NCBI GenBank assembly: GCA_937926065.1
Contig: CALANM010000216.1
Coordinates: 1 to 24,193, forward strand
Reading direction: 5' to 3'
Source: an uncultured Microbacterium sp.
GTDB taxonomy: Bacteria; Actinomycetota; Actinomycetes; Actinomycetales; Microbacteriaceae
Length of the DNA: 24,193 nucleotides
This document shows positions 7,871 to 15,542 of this stretch, piece after piece (the first letter of the stretch is position 1; each line of letters begins with the position of its first letter). The notes beneath the pieces are model-generated. The model searched no databases. It saw nothing but the letters and a program-made list of their open reading frames with translations, and had not been told where the DNA came from. Position numbers and translations under genes: made by a program.

Positions 7871-8215
7871 TCAGCAGCTGACCAGCGTGCAGCCGCTCGA
7901 GAGCGCGTAGGCGACGACATCGAGCCAGAACACCGCCACGAGGCCGAGTCCGGTCAGCAGCAGCAGCGCGAACTCCCCCGCCCGCCGCCGCAGTCCGAGA
8001 GCCAGCGCACCCGCGAAGACGAGGACAGGGAACGCGGCCGCGAAGATCAGCAGCGCCCACCCGAGTCCATTGAGCGCCGGCGTCGCGCCCGCCCGCTGCA
8101 CGAGGAAGGACACCGCGTTCCACACGGCGTAGGCGTAGAACAGGCCGAAGGCGCCGGCGACGGTCGCGGCGAGCCACGTCGGCATCCGCCGACGGCGGAG
8201 CGTCGTCTCGATCAC
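7871..8215 (-). CDS. Small three-helix membrane protein, unknown function
   Basis: This 114-residue protein has a basic N-terminus (IETTLRRRRMPTW) and three predicted transmembrane helices: about 16-40 (AATVAGAFGLFYAYAVW), 50-75 (LLIFAAAFPVLVFAGALAL) and 82-105 (LLLLTGLGLVAVFWLDVVAYAL). It ends in a short tail with two cysteines (SSGCTLVSC). I recognise no named family. The GTG at 8215 is chosen because it overlaps the stop of the upstream gene as GTGA, with a purine-rich stretch in front. An in-frame upstream start at 8248 would lie inside that gene. The 4-nt overlap makes co-translation with the 8212-8721 protein likely, so the two may act as a membrane pair. Confidence 0.75.
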   Translation of the reverse strand: MIETTLRRRRMPTWLAATVAGAFGLFYAYAVWNAVSFLVQRAGATPALNGLGWALLIFAAAFPVLVFAGALALGLRRRAGEFALLLLTGLGLVAVFWLDVVAYALSSGCTLVSC

Positions 8216-8721
8216 TGGCCCACCACCCCGATCATGACGAACGGCCACGGCACGAGCAGCAGGGCGCCGGCGGCGAGCCAGACGAAGCGCAGCCAGGTGG
8301 GGACGGCGCGCGTGAGCAGCAGCGTCGTACCGAACCAGATCGCCGGCGCGAGGACCGACATCCAGAAGAAGGGCACGAACGCGACATCGCTGATGAGCAG
8401 GAGCGGCGCCACCGTCTGAAGACGTGAGCCGCCGATGAACCAGCCGATCGTGAACAGCAGGTAGACGCCGCCCAGGATGCCGATGCCCACCAGCGCCGCA
8501 TTGCTCATCGGGGCCGACTCTGTGGCGTCCTCTTCGGCAGCCACGGTGCCGTCGGACGTGGTGGGGCCCACCGTCTCACTGCCCTTGCCGACCGCCCGGA
8601 ACCCGTCCGGCAGCGCGGTGTCAGCCGACTCCGCGTCGGCCCGACGCAGCGAAGCGCCCGTGTCGAGCGTCGGGTCGTCGTCACCCCAGCTCAGGGCGTC
8701 GTCGTCACGCGGATCGGTCAC
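8212..8721 (-). CDS. Membrane protein with acidic N-terminal tail, unknown function
   Basis: This 169-residue protein has a disordered-looking, Asp/Glu-rich first 70 residues (MTDPRDDDALSWGDDDPTLD onward). Three to four hydrophobic helices follow, starting at about residue 73 (NAALVGIGILGGVYLLFTIGW) and ending at VPWPFVMIGVVGQ. I recognise no catalytic motif or named domain, though similar acidic-tail membrane proteins are common hypothetical genes in Microbacteriaceae. The GTG at 8721 lies 5 nt after the cutC stop. A TACGCT hexamer overlapping that stop ends 7 nt before the GTG, so it may be both part of the cutC transcript and separately started as a leaderless message. It overlaps the next small membrane gene by 4 nt. 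Confidence 0.8.
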   Translation of the reverse strand: MTDPRDDDALSWGDDDPTLDTGASLRRADAESADTALPDGFRAVGKGSETVGPTTSDGTVAAEEDATESAPMSNAALVGIGILGGVYLLFTIGWFIGGSRLQTVAPLLLISDVAFVPFFWMSVLAPAIWFGTTLLLTRAVPTWLRFVWLAAGALLLVPWPFVMIGVVGQ

Positions 8722-8726
8722 GCGTC

Positions 8727-9476
8727 TCAGCGTACCGGGCGCTGCCCACCGCCGCCCGCGCCCGAGGCGGCGCGGACGGCGTCGGCGACCGTCTGTGCAT
8801 CCGTCACGTCGTGGCCGGGAGCTCCGCCGCCCGGCCCAGACGGCGCGTCGAGGCCGGAGCGGCGCCGCGCGGAGAGATGGACGGCATCGACGCCCGCCAC
8901 CATCAGCGCAGGAACGTCGTGCGGTTCGATGCCTCCGCCGGCCATGATCTGCATCGGACCGCTGCGTGCGGCCATCGCCGCCAGCGTCTCGATGCCGTCG
9001 ATCGACCGCTCGGCGCCGCCGGAGCTCAGCACGCGGTCGACGCCGGCGTCACGAAGGGTCTCGACGGCATCCTCCGGTGCCGCAAGAGCGTCGATCGCAC
9101 GATGGAACGTGAGCATCGCGCCGCCTGCGGCATCCCGCCATCGCCTCAGCGCATGCAGGTCGATGTCACCGGCCGCTGTCAGGGCGCCCACCACGACGCC
9201 GCCCGCCCCTCGATCGACGGCCCAGCGGATGTCAGCGCTCACCAGATCGATCTCCTCGGAGGTGTAGACGAAACCGCCCCCACGCGGACGAACGAGGACG
9301 TTCACCGCCTCCGGATCGACCACCGCCAGCACGCGATCCGTGAGCGCGGGAGACGGCGTCAGACCGCCCAGCCCGAGCGCATGGCACAGCTCGACTCGGT
9401 CGGCGCCCGCGGCGATGGCCGCCCGGGCTCCGGCCACATCCTGGACGGCGATCTCGACGGCGACACTGCGAGTCAT
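8727..9476 (-). CDS. cutC: CutC family protein (copper homeostasis-type TIM barrel)
   Basis: This 249-residue protein of the CutC family is a cytoplasmic TIM-barrel. The family was named for copper tolerance, but its biochemical role remains disputed. Landmarks are VEIAVQDVAGARAAIAAGADRVELC near the N-terminus, GGLTPSPAL, VLVRPRGGGFVYTSEE, GGVVVGALTAAGDIDLHALRRW, LTFHRAIDA, RVLSSGGAERSIDGIETL and IMAGGGIEPHDVPAL. Length is normal, and the Gly/Ala-rich tail is not conserved-looking. The frame stays open upstream to 9716, but that part overlaps the ilvC terminator and ilvC itself. The ATG at 9476, with TATCGT ending 6 nt before it, fits a leaderless start. It is the first gene before the two small membrane proteins. 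Confidence 0.93.
   Translation of the reverse strand: MTRSVAVEIAVQDVAGARAAIAAGADRVELCHALGLGGLTPSPALTDRVLAVVDPEAVNVLVRPRGGGFVYTSEEIDLVSADIRWAVDRGAGGVVVGALTAAGDIDLHALRRWRDAAGGAMLTFHRAIDALAAPEDAVETLRDAGVDRVLSSGGAERSIDGIETLAAMAARSGPMQIMAGGGIEPHDVPALMVAGVDAVHLSARRRSGLDAPSGPGGGAPGHDVTDAQTVADAVRAASGAGGGGQRPVR
8729..8734 (-). promoter_or_regulatory. Possible leaderless -10 inside the end of cutC
   Basis: TACGCT on the minus strand overlaps the cutC stop codon and ends 7 nt before the GTG at 8721. No Shine-Dalgarno is visible in between. It may be an internal promoter, or translation may instead be coupled to cutC. Confidence 0.3.
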
Positions 9477-9482
9477 GCGAAC

Positions 9483-9488
9483 ACGATA
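9483..9488 (-). promoter_or_regulatory. Leaderless -10 element of cutC
   Basis: TATCGT on the minus strand is followed by 6 nt and then the ATG at 9476. It lies between the ilvC terminator hairpin and cutC, so cutC has to be started here or nearby. No good -35 is seen. Confidence 0.5.
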
Positions 9489-9518
9489 GTCGCGCCGGCC
9501 GTCCGCGGAAGGGGGGAC

Positions 9519-9558
9519 GACGAGAGCCCGGCCCCACGACAGGGACCGGGCTCTCGTC
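9519..9558 (-). terminator. Strong intrinsic terminator of the ilv operon
   Basis: It lies 18 nt after the ilvC stop. A perfect 13-bp stem (GACGAGAGCCCGG with CCGGGCTCTCGTC) surrounds a 14-nt loop that can itself pair CCC with GGG. It is followed in the ilvC direction by GT and a C-run rather than a U-run. It closes the ilvBNC transcript and insulates cutC. Confidence 0.8.
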
Positions 9559-9576
9559 TGCGCGAAGCGCCGCGGG

Positions 9577-10602
9577 TCAGCGCGCGGCCGAGCCCTCGAC
9601 GTAGTCGGCGTCCTGCTGCTTCCACGCGAAGAGCGCGCGCAACTCCTTGCCGACGGCCTCGATCGGGTGCTGGGCGGCCTTGGCGCGGAGCTCCTGGAAC
9701 TCGGGCGCTCCCGCATCCTGGTCGCCGATGAACCGCTCGGCGAACGCGCCCGACTGGATGTCGGCGAGGACGGCCTTCATGTTCTCCTTGACGTGGGCGT
9801 CGATGACGCGGGGGCCCGACACGTAGTCGCCGTACTCGGCCGTGTCGGAGACCGACCAGCGCTGCTTGGCGATGCCGCCCTCCCACATGAGGTCGACGAT
9901 GAGCTTGAGCTCGTGGAGCACCTCGAAGTAGGCGATCTGCGGCTGGTAGCCGGCCTCGGTGAGGGTCTCGAACCCATACTGGATGAGCTGCGAGACGCCG
10001 CCGCAGAGCACCGTCTGCTCGCCGAACAGGTCGGTCTCGGTCTCCTCCGTGAACGTCGTCTTGATGACGCCGGCGCGCGTGCCGCCGATCGCCTTCGCGT
10101 ACGACAGCGCGAGGTCCCAGGCCTGGCCCGACGCGTCGTTCTCGACGGCGATGATGTCCGGGATGCCGCGGCCCGCGACGTACTCGCGGCGCACCGTGTG
10201 GCCGGGGGCCTTCGGGGCGACGAGGATGACGTCGACGTCCTTCGGCGCCTCGATGTAGCCGAAGCGGATGTTGAAGCCGTGCGCGAACGCGAGGGTCTTG
10301 CCGGGGGTCAGCTTGTCCTTGATCGACTCGGCGTAGATGCCGCGCTGGTGCTGGTCGGGCGCGAGGATCATGATGACGTCGGCCCACTCGGCGGCGTCGG
10401 CGACGCTCTTCACCTCGAAGCCGTCGTCCTTCGCCTTCGGGGCCGACTTGGAGCCGTCCTTGAGCGCGATCGCGACCTCGACACCCGAGTCGCGCAGGTT
10501 CTGCGCGTGGGCGTGGCCCTGCGAGCCGTAGCCCACGATCGCCACCTTCTTGCCCTGGATGATCGAGAGGTCGGCGTCCTTGTCGTAGAAGATCTCAGCC
10601 AT
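9577..10602 (-). CDS. ilvC: Ketol-acid reductoisomerase (NADP+)
   Basis: This 341-residue class I (short-form) enzyme isomerises and reduces acetolactate or acetohydroxybutyrate to dihydroxy acids, the second common step of Val/Ile synthesis. The NADPH-binding GYGSQGHAHAQNLRDSG lies at residues 24-40. H108 is in AHGFNIRFG, and the Mg ligands D191 and E195 are in TETDLFGEQ. E227 and E231 follow in IAYFEVLHELKL, and the active-site serine is in SVSDTAEYG. Length is typical. The ATG at 10602 is preceded by AGGA at good spacing. It follows ilvN by 73 nt, a gap occupied by a REP-like palindrome, and ends at a strong terminator. Being third in ilvBNC is the classic actinobacterial order. Confidence 0.97.
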   Translation of the reverse strand: MAEIFYDKDADLSIIQGKKVAIVGYGSQGHAHAQNLRDSGVEVAIALKDGSKSAPKAKDDGFEVKSVADAAEWADVIMILAPDQHQRGIYAESIKDKLTPGKTLAFAHGFNIRFGYIEAPKDVDVILVAPKAPGHTVRREYVAGRGIPDIIAVENDASGQAWDLALSYAKAIGGTRAGVIKTTFTEETETDLFGEQTVLCGGVSQLIQYGFETLTEAGYQPQIAYFEVLHELKLIVDLMWEGGIAKQRWSVSDTAEYGDYVSGPRVIDAHVKENMKAVLADIQSGAFAERFIGDQDAGAPEFQELRAKAAQHPIEAVGKELRALFAWKQQDADYVEGSAAR

Positions 10603-10618
10603 TGCTTTTCGTTCCTAT

Positions 10619-10658
10619 CTCGGTGGTTGAGTAGCCCGCTCGCGGGCGTGTCGAAACC
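10619..10658. repeat. REP-like palindromic element between ilvN and ilvC
   Basis: The element starts CTCGGTGGTTGAG and ends GTGTCGAAACC. An inner GC hairpin (GCCCG-CTCG-CGGGC, 10634-10647) is flanked by outer GGTT/AACC (10625-10628 and 10655-10658). Elements of the form GGTTTCGAC...GCTCAACCACCGAG are, to my knowledge, common extragenic repeats in Microbacteriaceae genomes. I find only this copy in the window, so repetition itself is inferred rather than seen. Confidence 0.6.
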
Positions 10659-10675
10659 CCGCCCCTGGGCTTGGG

Positions 10676-11185
10676 TCAGTTCTTGAAGACGCGTTCGGTG
10701 ATGCTCTTGCCGCCGCGGCCGATGGCGAGGAGACCCGACTGCGCGATCTCCTTGATGCCGTAGGGCTCGAGCATCCGTAGCAGGGCCTGCACCTTGCCGC
10801 TGTCACCGGTCACCTCGACCACGAGTGCGTCGGGGGCGACGTCGACGACGCGGGCGCGGAACAGCGTCACCGCCTCGAGGATCTGGGATCTCGTGCCCGA
10901 CTCGACCTTGACCTTGATGAGCAGGTGCTCCCGCTGCACCGAGTTCTCGGGGTCGAGCTCGACGATCTTGATGACGTTGATCAGCTTGTTGAGCTGCTTG
11001 GTGACCTGCTCCAGCGGCAGCTCCTCGACGTCGACGACCACCGTGATGCGCGACAGTCCGGGCACCTCCGTGACGCCGACCGCGAGCGACTCGATGTTGA
11101 AGCCGCGGCGAGCGAACAGGCCGGCGACGCGCGTGAGCAGGCCCGGCTTGTCCTCGACGAGGAGGCTCAGAACGTGCTTGCTCAT
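10676..11185 (-). CDS. ilvN: Acetolactate synthase small (regulatory) subunit
   Basis: This 169-residue regulatory subunit binds and activates the IlvB catalytic subunit and confers valine feedback control. The N-terminal ACT domain begins SKHVLSLLVEDKPGLLTRVAGLFARRGFN and includes the SLAVGVTEVPGLSRITVVV strand region, about residues 3-80. The C-terminal ALS_ss_C domain contains QILEAVTLFRARVVDVAPDALVVEVTG. Length is typical of the short IlvN form. The ATG at 11185 is one nucleotide after the ilvB stop, with AGGAGG overlapping the ilvB end as ribosome binding site, so the subunits are translationally coupled. The frame extends 36 nt further upstream but only into ilvB. Confidence 0.96.
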   Translation of the reverse strand: MSKHVLSLLVEDKPGLLTRVAGLFARRGFNIESLAVGVTEVPGLSRITVVVDVEELPLEQVTKQLNKLINVIKIVELDPENSVQREHLLIKVKVESGTRSQILEAVTLFRARVVDVAPDALVVEVTGDSGKVQALLRMLEPYGIKEIAQSGLLAIGRGGKSITERVFKN

Positions 11186-11186
11186 G

Positions 11187-12989
11187 TCAGTCCTCCTGAT
11201 CGAAGCTCGGCGCGTGGTCACGCGCGTACTGGATGTAGCTGTTGCTGACGCCCTGCGGGACCATCGGCCACACCATGGCGTCGGCGCTCACGACGAAGTC
11301 GATGACGACCGGACGGTCGTTGGTCTCGAGCGCCGTGCGGATCGCGGCATCCACGTCCTCTTCCTTCTCGACGCGCAGTGCGAGGCAGCCGTAGGCCTCC
11401 GCGAGCTTGACGAAGTCGGGGATGCGGATGGTGTCGTGTCCCGTGTTCAGGTCGGTGTTGGAGTACCGGCCGTCGTAGAACAGGGTCTGCCACTGCCGAA
11501 CCATGCCCAGCGACGAGTTGTTGATGATCGCGACCTTGATCGGGATGTTGTTGATGACGCAGGTCGCGAGCTCCTGATTGGTCATCTGGAAGCATCCGTC
11601 GCCGTCGATCGCCCACACGGCACGGTCGGGCTCGGCGACCTTGGCGCCCATCGCGGCGGGGACCGAGTATCCCATCGTGCCCGCTCCCCCGGAGTTCAGC
11701 CACGCGTTGGGACGCTCGTACTTGATGAACTGCGCGGCCCACATCTGGTGCTGCCCGACGCCGGCCGCGTAGACGCCCTCGGGCCCCGTGAGCTCGCCGA
11801 TGCGCGAGATCACGTACTGGGGAGAGAGCAGGCCGTCCGAGGGCTCGGTGTAGCCGAGCGGGAACTCGTCGCGCAGACCGTCGAGGAATGCCCACCACTC
11901 CTCGATATCGGGCTTGGCGCCCTTGGTGACGTCACGCACGGCGGCGGCCAGGTCGCTCAGGACGTCTCGCACGTCGCCCACGATCGGCACGTCGGCGGTG
12001 CGGATCTTGGAGATCTCGGCGGGGTCGATGTCGACATGCACGACCTTGGCGTGCGGCGCGAACAGCGACGCCTTGCCGGTGACGCGGTCGTCGAACCGCG
12101 CACCCAGCGAGACGATGAGGTCGGCCTCCTGCAGCGCGAGCACCGCAGGAACGGTGCCGTGCATGCCAGGCATGCCGAGGTGCTGCGGGTGCGAGTCGGG
12201 GAACGCGCCGCGCGCCATGAGGGTCGTCACGACCGGCGCGCCCGTGGCCTCGGCCATGACGCGAAGCTCCTCAGCCGCCTTCGCGCGGATCACGCCGCCG
12301 CCGACGTACAGCACGGGCTTGCGCGACTCGGCCAGCAGCTGCGCGGCGGCCTGGATCTGCTTGCCGTGCGCCTTCGTCACGGGACGGTAGCCGGGCAGGT
12401 CGATCTTCGGCGGCCATACGAAAGGCGCCTCGGCCTGCTGCGCGTCCTTCGTGATGTCGACCAGCACGGGGCCAGGACGTCCGGTGCCGGCGATCTCGTA
12501 CGCGGCGGCGATCGCCGCCGGGATGTCCGCCGCCTCCTTCACGAGGAAGGAGTGCTTCGTGATCGGCATCGTGATGCCGACGATGTCGGCCTCCTGGAAC
12601 GCGTCGGTGCCCATCAGATTGGAGAAGACCTGGCCCGTGATGCACACGATCGGGACGGAGTCCATGTAGGCGTCGGCGATGGCGGTGACCAGGTTGGTGG
12701 CACCGGGGCCGCTCGTCGCGATCGCGACGCCCACCTTGCCGGAAGCCGCGGCGTAGCCCTCCGCGGCGTGGCCGGCTCCCTGTTCATGGCGCACGAGGAT
12801 GTGACGCAGCGACGACGCGTCCATGAGCGGGTCGTAGACAGGCAGGATCGCGCCGCCGGGGAGACCGAACACGTCGGTGACCCCGAGCAGCTCAAGCGAA
12901 CGGACGACGGCCTCGGCCCCCGTCATGAGGGGGGCGGAGGCTCCACGGGCAGGCGGCCGGGGAATGGCGGCAGCGGTGTCGGATGACAT
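11187..12989 (-). CDS. ilvB: Acetolactate synthase large (catalytic) subunit
   Basis: This 600-residue ThDP enzyme condenses pyruvate with pyruvate or 2-oxobutyrate, the first committed step of Val/Leu and Ile synthesis. The three domains are present: the N-terminal pyrimidine domain with catalytic E69 in RHEQGAGHAAEGYA and the GLPGGAILPVYD segment; the central FAD-binding-like domain (PVLYVGGGVIRA, SLGARFDDRVTGK); and the C-terminal PP domain with the ThDP motif GDGCFQMTNQEL...IINNSSLGMVRQWQ. A non-conserved 20-residue leader precedes LMTGAEAVVRSLELLGV. The ATG at 12989 has GAGG about 8 nt upstream. It starts 45 nt after ilvD and is coupled to ilvN. I see no leader-peptide attenuator in the short gap. 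Confidence 0.97.
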   Translation of the reverse strand: MSSDTAAAIPRPPARGASAPLMTGAEAVVRSLELLGVTDVFGLPGGAILPVYDPLMDASSLRHILVRHEQGAGHAAEGYAAASGKVGVAIATSGPGATNLVTAIADAYMDSVPIVCITGQVFSNLMGTDAFQEADIVGITMPITKHSFLVKEAADIPAAIAAAYEIAGTGRPGPVLVDITKDAQQAEAPFVWPPKIDLPGYRPVTKAHGKQIQAAAQLLAESRKPVLYVGGGVIRAKAAEELRVMAEATGAPVVTTLMARGAFPDSHPQHLGMPGMHGTVPAVLALQEADLIVSLGARFDDRVTGKASLFAPHAKVVHVDIDPAEISKIRTADVPIVGDVRDVLSDLAAAVRDVTKGAKPDIEEWWAFLDGLRDEFPLGYTEPSDGLLSPQYVISRIGELTGPEGVYAAGVGQHQMWAAQFIKYERPNAWLNSGGAGTMGYSVPAAMGAKVAEPDRAVWAIDGDGCFQMTNQELATCVINNIPIKVAIINNSSLGMVRQWQTLFYDGRYSNTDLNTGHDTIRIPDFVKLAEAYGCLALRVEKEEDVDAAIRTALETNDRPVVIDFVVSADAMVWPMVPQGVSNSYIQYARDHAPSFDQED

Positions 12990-13034
12990 GAGTGAACCTC
13001 AGTGGTGATGGATGACGACGAAGTCAGCAGGGCC

Positions 13035-14741
13035 TCAGCCCGTCGTCGCGCCCTCCGCGGCGGAGCGCACGAGCTTCGAGTACTTGGCCAGAACGCCTCG
13101 GGTATAGCGCGGGGGAAGGGGCTCCCAGCCGTCCCGGCGGGAGCTCAGCTCAGCCTCGTCGACGAGTAGGTCGAGAGTGCGAGCCGCGATATCGACCCGT
13201 ATCAGATCACCATCGCGCACGAAGGCGATGGGACCAGCGTCCACCGCTTCGGGTGCTATGTGGCCGATGCACAGGCCGGTTGTGCCGCCTGAGAATCTGC
13301 CGTCCGTCAAGAGTAGTACATCTTTTCCGAGGCCAGCGCCCTTGATGGCGGCGGTGATCGCGAGCATCTCGCGCATGCCGGGTCCGCCCTTGGGACCCTC
13401 GTACCGGATGACGAGGACGCTGCCCGGCTCGATCTCGCCGGCCGCCAGCGCATCGAGAGCCCCGCGCTCGCGCTCGAAGACCCGGGCAGGACCCTCGAAC
13501 ACCGCGGCGTCGAAGCCCGCCGTCTTGACGACAGCGCCTTCAGGCGCCAGCGAGCCGTGCAGGATGGTGAGGCCGCCGGTGGCGTGGATGGGGTTGTCGA
13601 ACGTGTGGATGACGGTGCCGTCGATCGGCTGCGGGTCGAGCTCGGCCAGGTTCTCGGCGAGCGTCTTGCCCGTCACCGTGAGCGCGTCGCCGTGGAGCAG
13701 ACCCTCATCGAGCATCGCCTTCATGATGACCGGGATGCCGCCGTGGCGGTCGACGTCGTTCATGACGTACTTGCCGAACGGCTTCATGTCGGCGACGTGC
13801 GGGACCTTGTCGCCGATGCGGTTGAAGTCGTGAAGGCTCAGCTCGATCTCGGCCTCGCGCGCGATCGCCAGAAGGTGGAGCACGACGTTGGTCGAGCCGC
13901 CCAGCGCCATCGCCAGCGCGATCGCGTTCTCGAACGCCTCCTTGGTGAGGATGTCGCGCGTCGTGATTCCCTGACGGAGCAGGTTGACCACGGCCTCCCC
14001 CGACCGATGGGCGAAGTAGTCGCGGCGACGGTCGGCGGCGGGCGGGGCGGCCGAGCCCGGGAGGCTGAGACCGAGGGCTTCGGCGACCGAGGCCATCGTG
14101 TTGGCGGTGTACATCCCGCCGCATGCGCCCTCGCCCGGGGCGATCGCACACTCGACGCGCTTGAGGTCCTCCTCGCTCATCTTGCCGGCGAGGCAGGCGC
14201 CCACCGCCTCGAACGAGTCGATGATGGTGACGTCCTTCTCGGTGCCGTCGGAGAGCTTCACCCAGCCGGGCGCGATGGATCCGGCGTAGAGGAAGACGCT
14301 CGAGAGGTCGAGCCGCGCGGATGCCATGAGCATGCCCGGGATCGACTTGTCGCAGCCGGCCAGCAGCACCGTGCCGTCGAGACGCTCGGCCATGACGACC
14401 GTCTCCACTGAGTCGGCGATGACCTCGCGCGAGACGAGCGAGAAGTGCATGCCCTCGTGGCCCATCGAGATGCCGTCGGACACCGACACGGTGCCGAACT
14501 GCAGCGGGTAGCCGCCGCCGGCGTGGACGCCTTCCTTGGCGCCCTGCGCAAGCCGGTCGAGGCTCAGGTTGCAGGGAGTGATCTCGTTCCAGCTGGAGGC
14601 GATGCCGATCTGGGGCTTGTCCCAGTCGGCGTCTCCCATTCCGACGGCACGGAGCATGCCGCGGGCGGTTGTGGCTTCGATGCCGTCCGTGACGACGCGA
14701 CTGCGGGGTTTGATGTCGATGGTGTTATCAGACGAGGGCAT
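13035..14741 (-). CDS. ilvD: Dihydroxy-acid dehydratase
   Basis: This 568-residue Fe-S enzyme dehydrates 2,3-dihydroxy-isovalerate and -methylvalerate to the 2-oxo acids that IlvE transaminates. The three cluster cysteines are all present: C57 in NEITPCNLS, C130 in LLAGCDKSIPGML and C207 in GEGACGGMYTANTM. MALGGSTNVVLHLLAIA and the C-terminal TDGRFSGGTTGLCIGHIAPEA are also family signatures. Length is normal. The ATG at 14741 is preceded by a TAGACT hexamer ending 6 nt upstream, which overlaps the otsB stop codon, so the mRNA is probably leaderless. Placing ilvD ahead of ilvBNC (45-nt gap) would allow one transcript for three consecutive pathway steps. Confidence 0.97.
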   Translation of the reverse strand: MPSSDNTIDIKPRSRVVTDGIEATTARGMLRAVGMGDADWDKPQIGIASSWNEITPCNLSLDRLAQGAKEGVHAGGGYPLQFGTVSVSDGISMGHEGMHFSLVSREVIADSVETVVMAERLDGTVLLAGCDKSIPGMLMASARLDLSSVFLYAGSIAPGWVKLSDGTEKDVTIIDSFEAVGACLAGKMSEEDLKRVECAIAPGEGACGGMYTANTMASVAEALGLSLPGSAAPPAADRRRDYFAHRSGEAVVNLLRQGITTRDILTKEAFENAIALAMALGGSTNVVLHLLAIAREAEIELSLHDFNRIGDKVPHVADMKPFGKYVMNDVDRHGGIPVIMKAMLDEGLLHGDALTVTGKTLAENLAELDPQPIDGTVIHTFDNPIHATGGLTILHGSLAPEGAVVKTAGFDAAVFEGPARVFERERGALDALAAGEIEPGSVLVIRYEGPKGGPGMREMLAITAAIKGAGLGKDVLLLTDGRFSGGTTGLCIGHIAPEAVDAGPIAFVRDGDLIRVDIAARTLDLLVDEAELSSRRDGWEPLPPRYTRGVLAKYSKLVRSAAEGATTG

Positions 14742-14747
14742 TCTCGA

Positions 14748-14753
14748 AGTCTA
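14748..14753 (-). promoter_or_regulatory. Leaderless -10 of ilvD overlapping the otsB stop
   Basis: TAGACT on the minus strand contains the otsB TAG stop codon as its first three bases, and is followed by 6 nt and the ilvD ATG. No canonical -35 is seen, only weak GACA-containing matches 18-19 nt upstream. Confidence 0.55.
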
Positions 14754-15542
14754 TTGCCGTGACGCGATGCGCTGTCGCGCAAGCGTCGTCAGAAGACGCG
14801 CGAGCTCCCCCGTGTCGGCCACTCGGAGCCGTGCCGCCGTCTCTCCTTCGCCGACCCGGATGCCGACGTCGTCCGGGCCGAGGCTCCGGAGGGCGTCCTC
14901 GTCGGTGACGTCGTCGCCGGCGAACACGACGCCGGTCGCGCCCGTCAGCTCGCGCAACGCGGCGACGGCTGAGTCCTTGCCCTCGGTCCGGTAGGCGTAC
15001 TCGGAGACGGAATGACCCGTGCGCCGCCGCCAGCCTGGCGCCCTGTCTGCCATGAGCGCGGCGACGCGCGCGTGAGCCTCATCGGCGTCGGCGGGTGATG
15101 CGAGGCGAGTGTGGACCCCGAAGCCGAACGCCTTCGGCTCGATCCACACTCCGTCCAGACCGGCCACCGCTGCTTCGGCTGCGCTGCGAAGCCCGTCTCG
15201 CAGCGCGTCGACCTCAGCATCCGACGCCGTCTCCGCGGCGTCGTCCAGGCGTCGAGCGCCCGGCGGATGCCACCACTGGGCGCCATGCGAGCCGGCGAGC
15301 ACGATCGACGACGCATCGTCGTGCTGAGCGATCACCCGGAGATCATCGATCGAGCGGCCGGAGACGAAGGCGACAGTCGTGTCAGGTGCGCTCTGCAGCG
15401 CGGCCACGGCGGCGGCGGCATCCGGGGTCATGCGCGCCGACATCGGCTCGTCTACGAGAGGGGCGAGCGTTCCGTCGAAATCGAGCGCCACGAGCAGCCT
15501 CGGCGTCGCCGCCAGGCGCGCGAGAGGCTCGGGAAGCGTCAC
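14751..15542 (-). CDS. otsB: Trehalose-6-phosphate phosphatase
   Basis: This 263-residue HAD-superfamily phosphatase removes phosphate from trehalose-6-phosphate. HAD motif I is VALDFDGTLAPLVDEP (nucleophile and acid/base aspartates in DFDGT). Motif II appears as FVSGRSIDDLR, and the late acidic motif is VVFAGDDVTDEDAL, with TEGKDSAVAALREL as motif III lysine region. GSHGAQWW and the cap region HSVSEYAYR also fit OtsB. The GTG at 15542 overlaps the otsA stop as GTGA and has GGGAGGGGAG in front, giving VTLPEPLARLAATPRLLVALDFDG. An upstream in-frame ATG at 15593 would lie inside otsA. The gene ends with TAG, which is shared with the ilvD -10 hexamer. Confidence 0.94.
   Translation of the reverse strand: MTLPEPLARLAATPRLLVALDFDGTLAPLVDEPMSARMTPDAAAAVAALQSAPDTTVAFVSGRSIDDLRVIAQHDDASSIVLAGSHGAQWWHPPGARRLDDAAETASDAEVDALRDGLRSAAEAAVAGLDGVWIEPKAFGFGVHTRLASPADADEAHARVAALMADRAPGWRRRTGHSVSEYAYRTEGKDSAVAALRELTGATGVVFAGDDVTDEDALRSLGPDDVGIRVGEGETAARLRVADTGELARLLTTLARQRIASRQ

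Noticed and set aside
10794..12986. 730-codon plus-strand open frame opposite ilvB and ilvN
   Set aside because: It is long but composed of RR/DV/HD-type antisense translation, with no start signals and no recognisable domain. ilvB and ilvN on the minus strand carry all the family motifs.
12990..13034. Leader-peptide attenuator ahead of ilvB
   Set aside because: The gap after ilvD is only 45 nt, with no short ORF rich in Leu/Ile/Val codons and no competing hairpins. The operon probably starts at ilvD with a leaderless mRNA.
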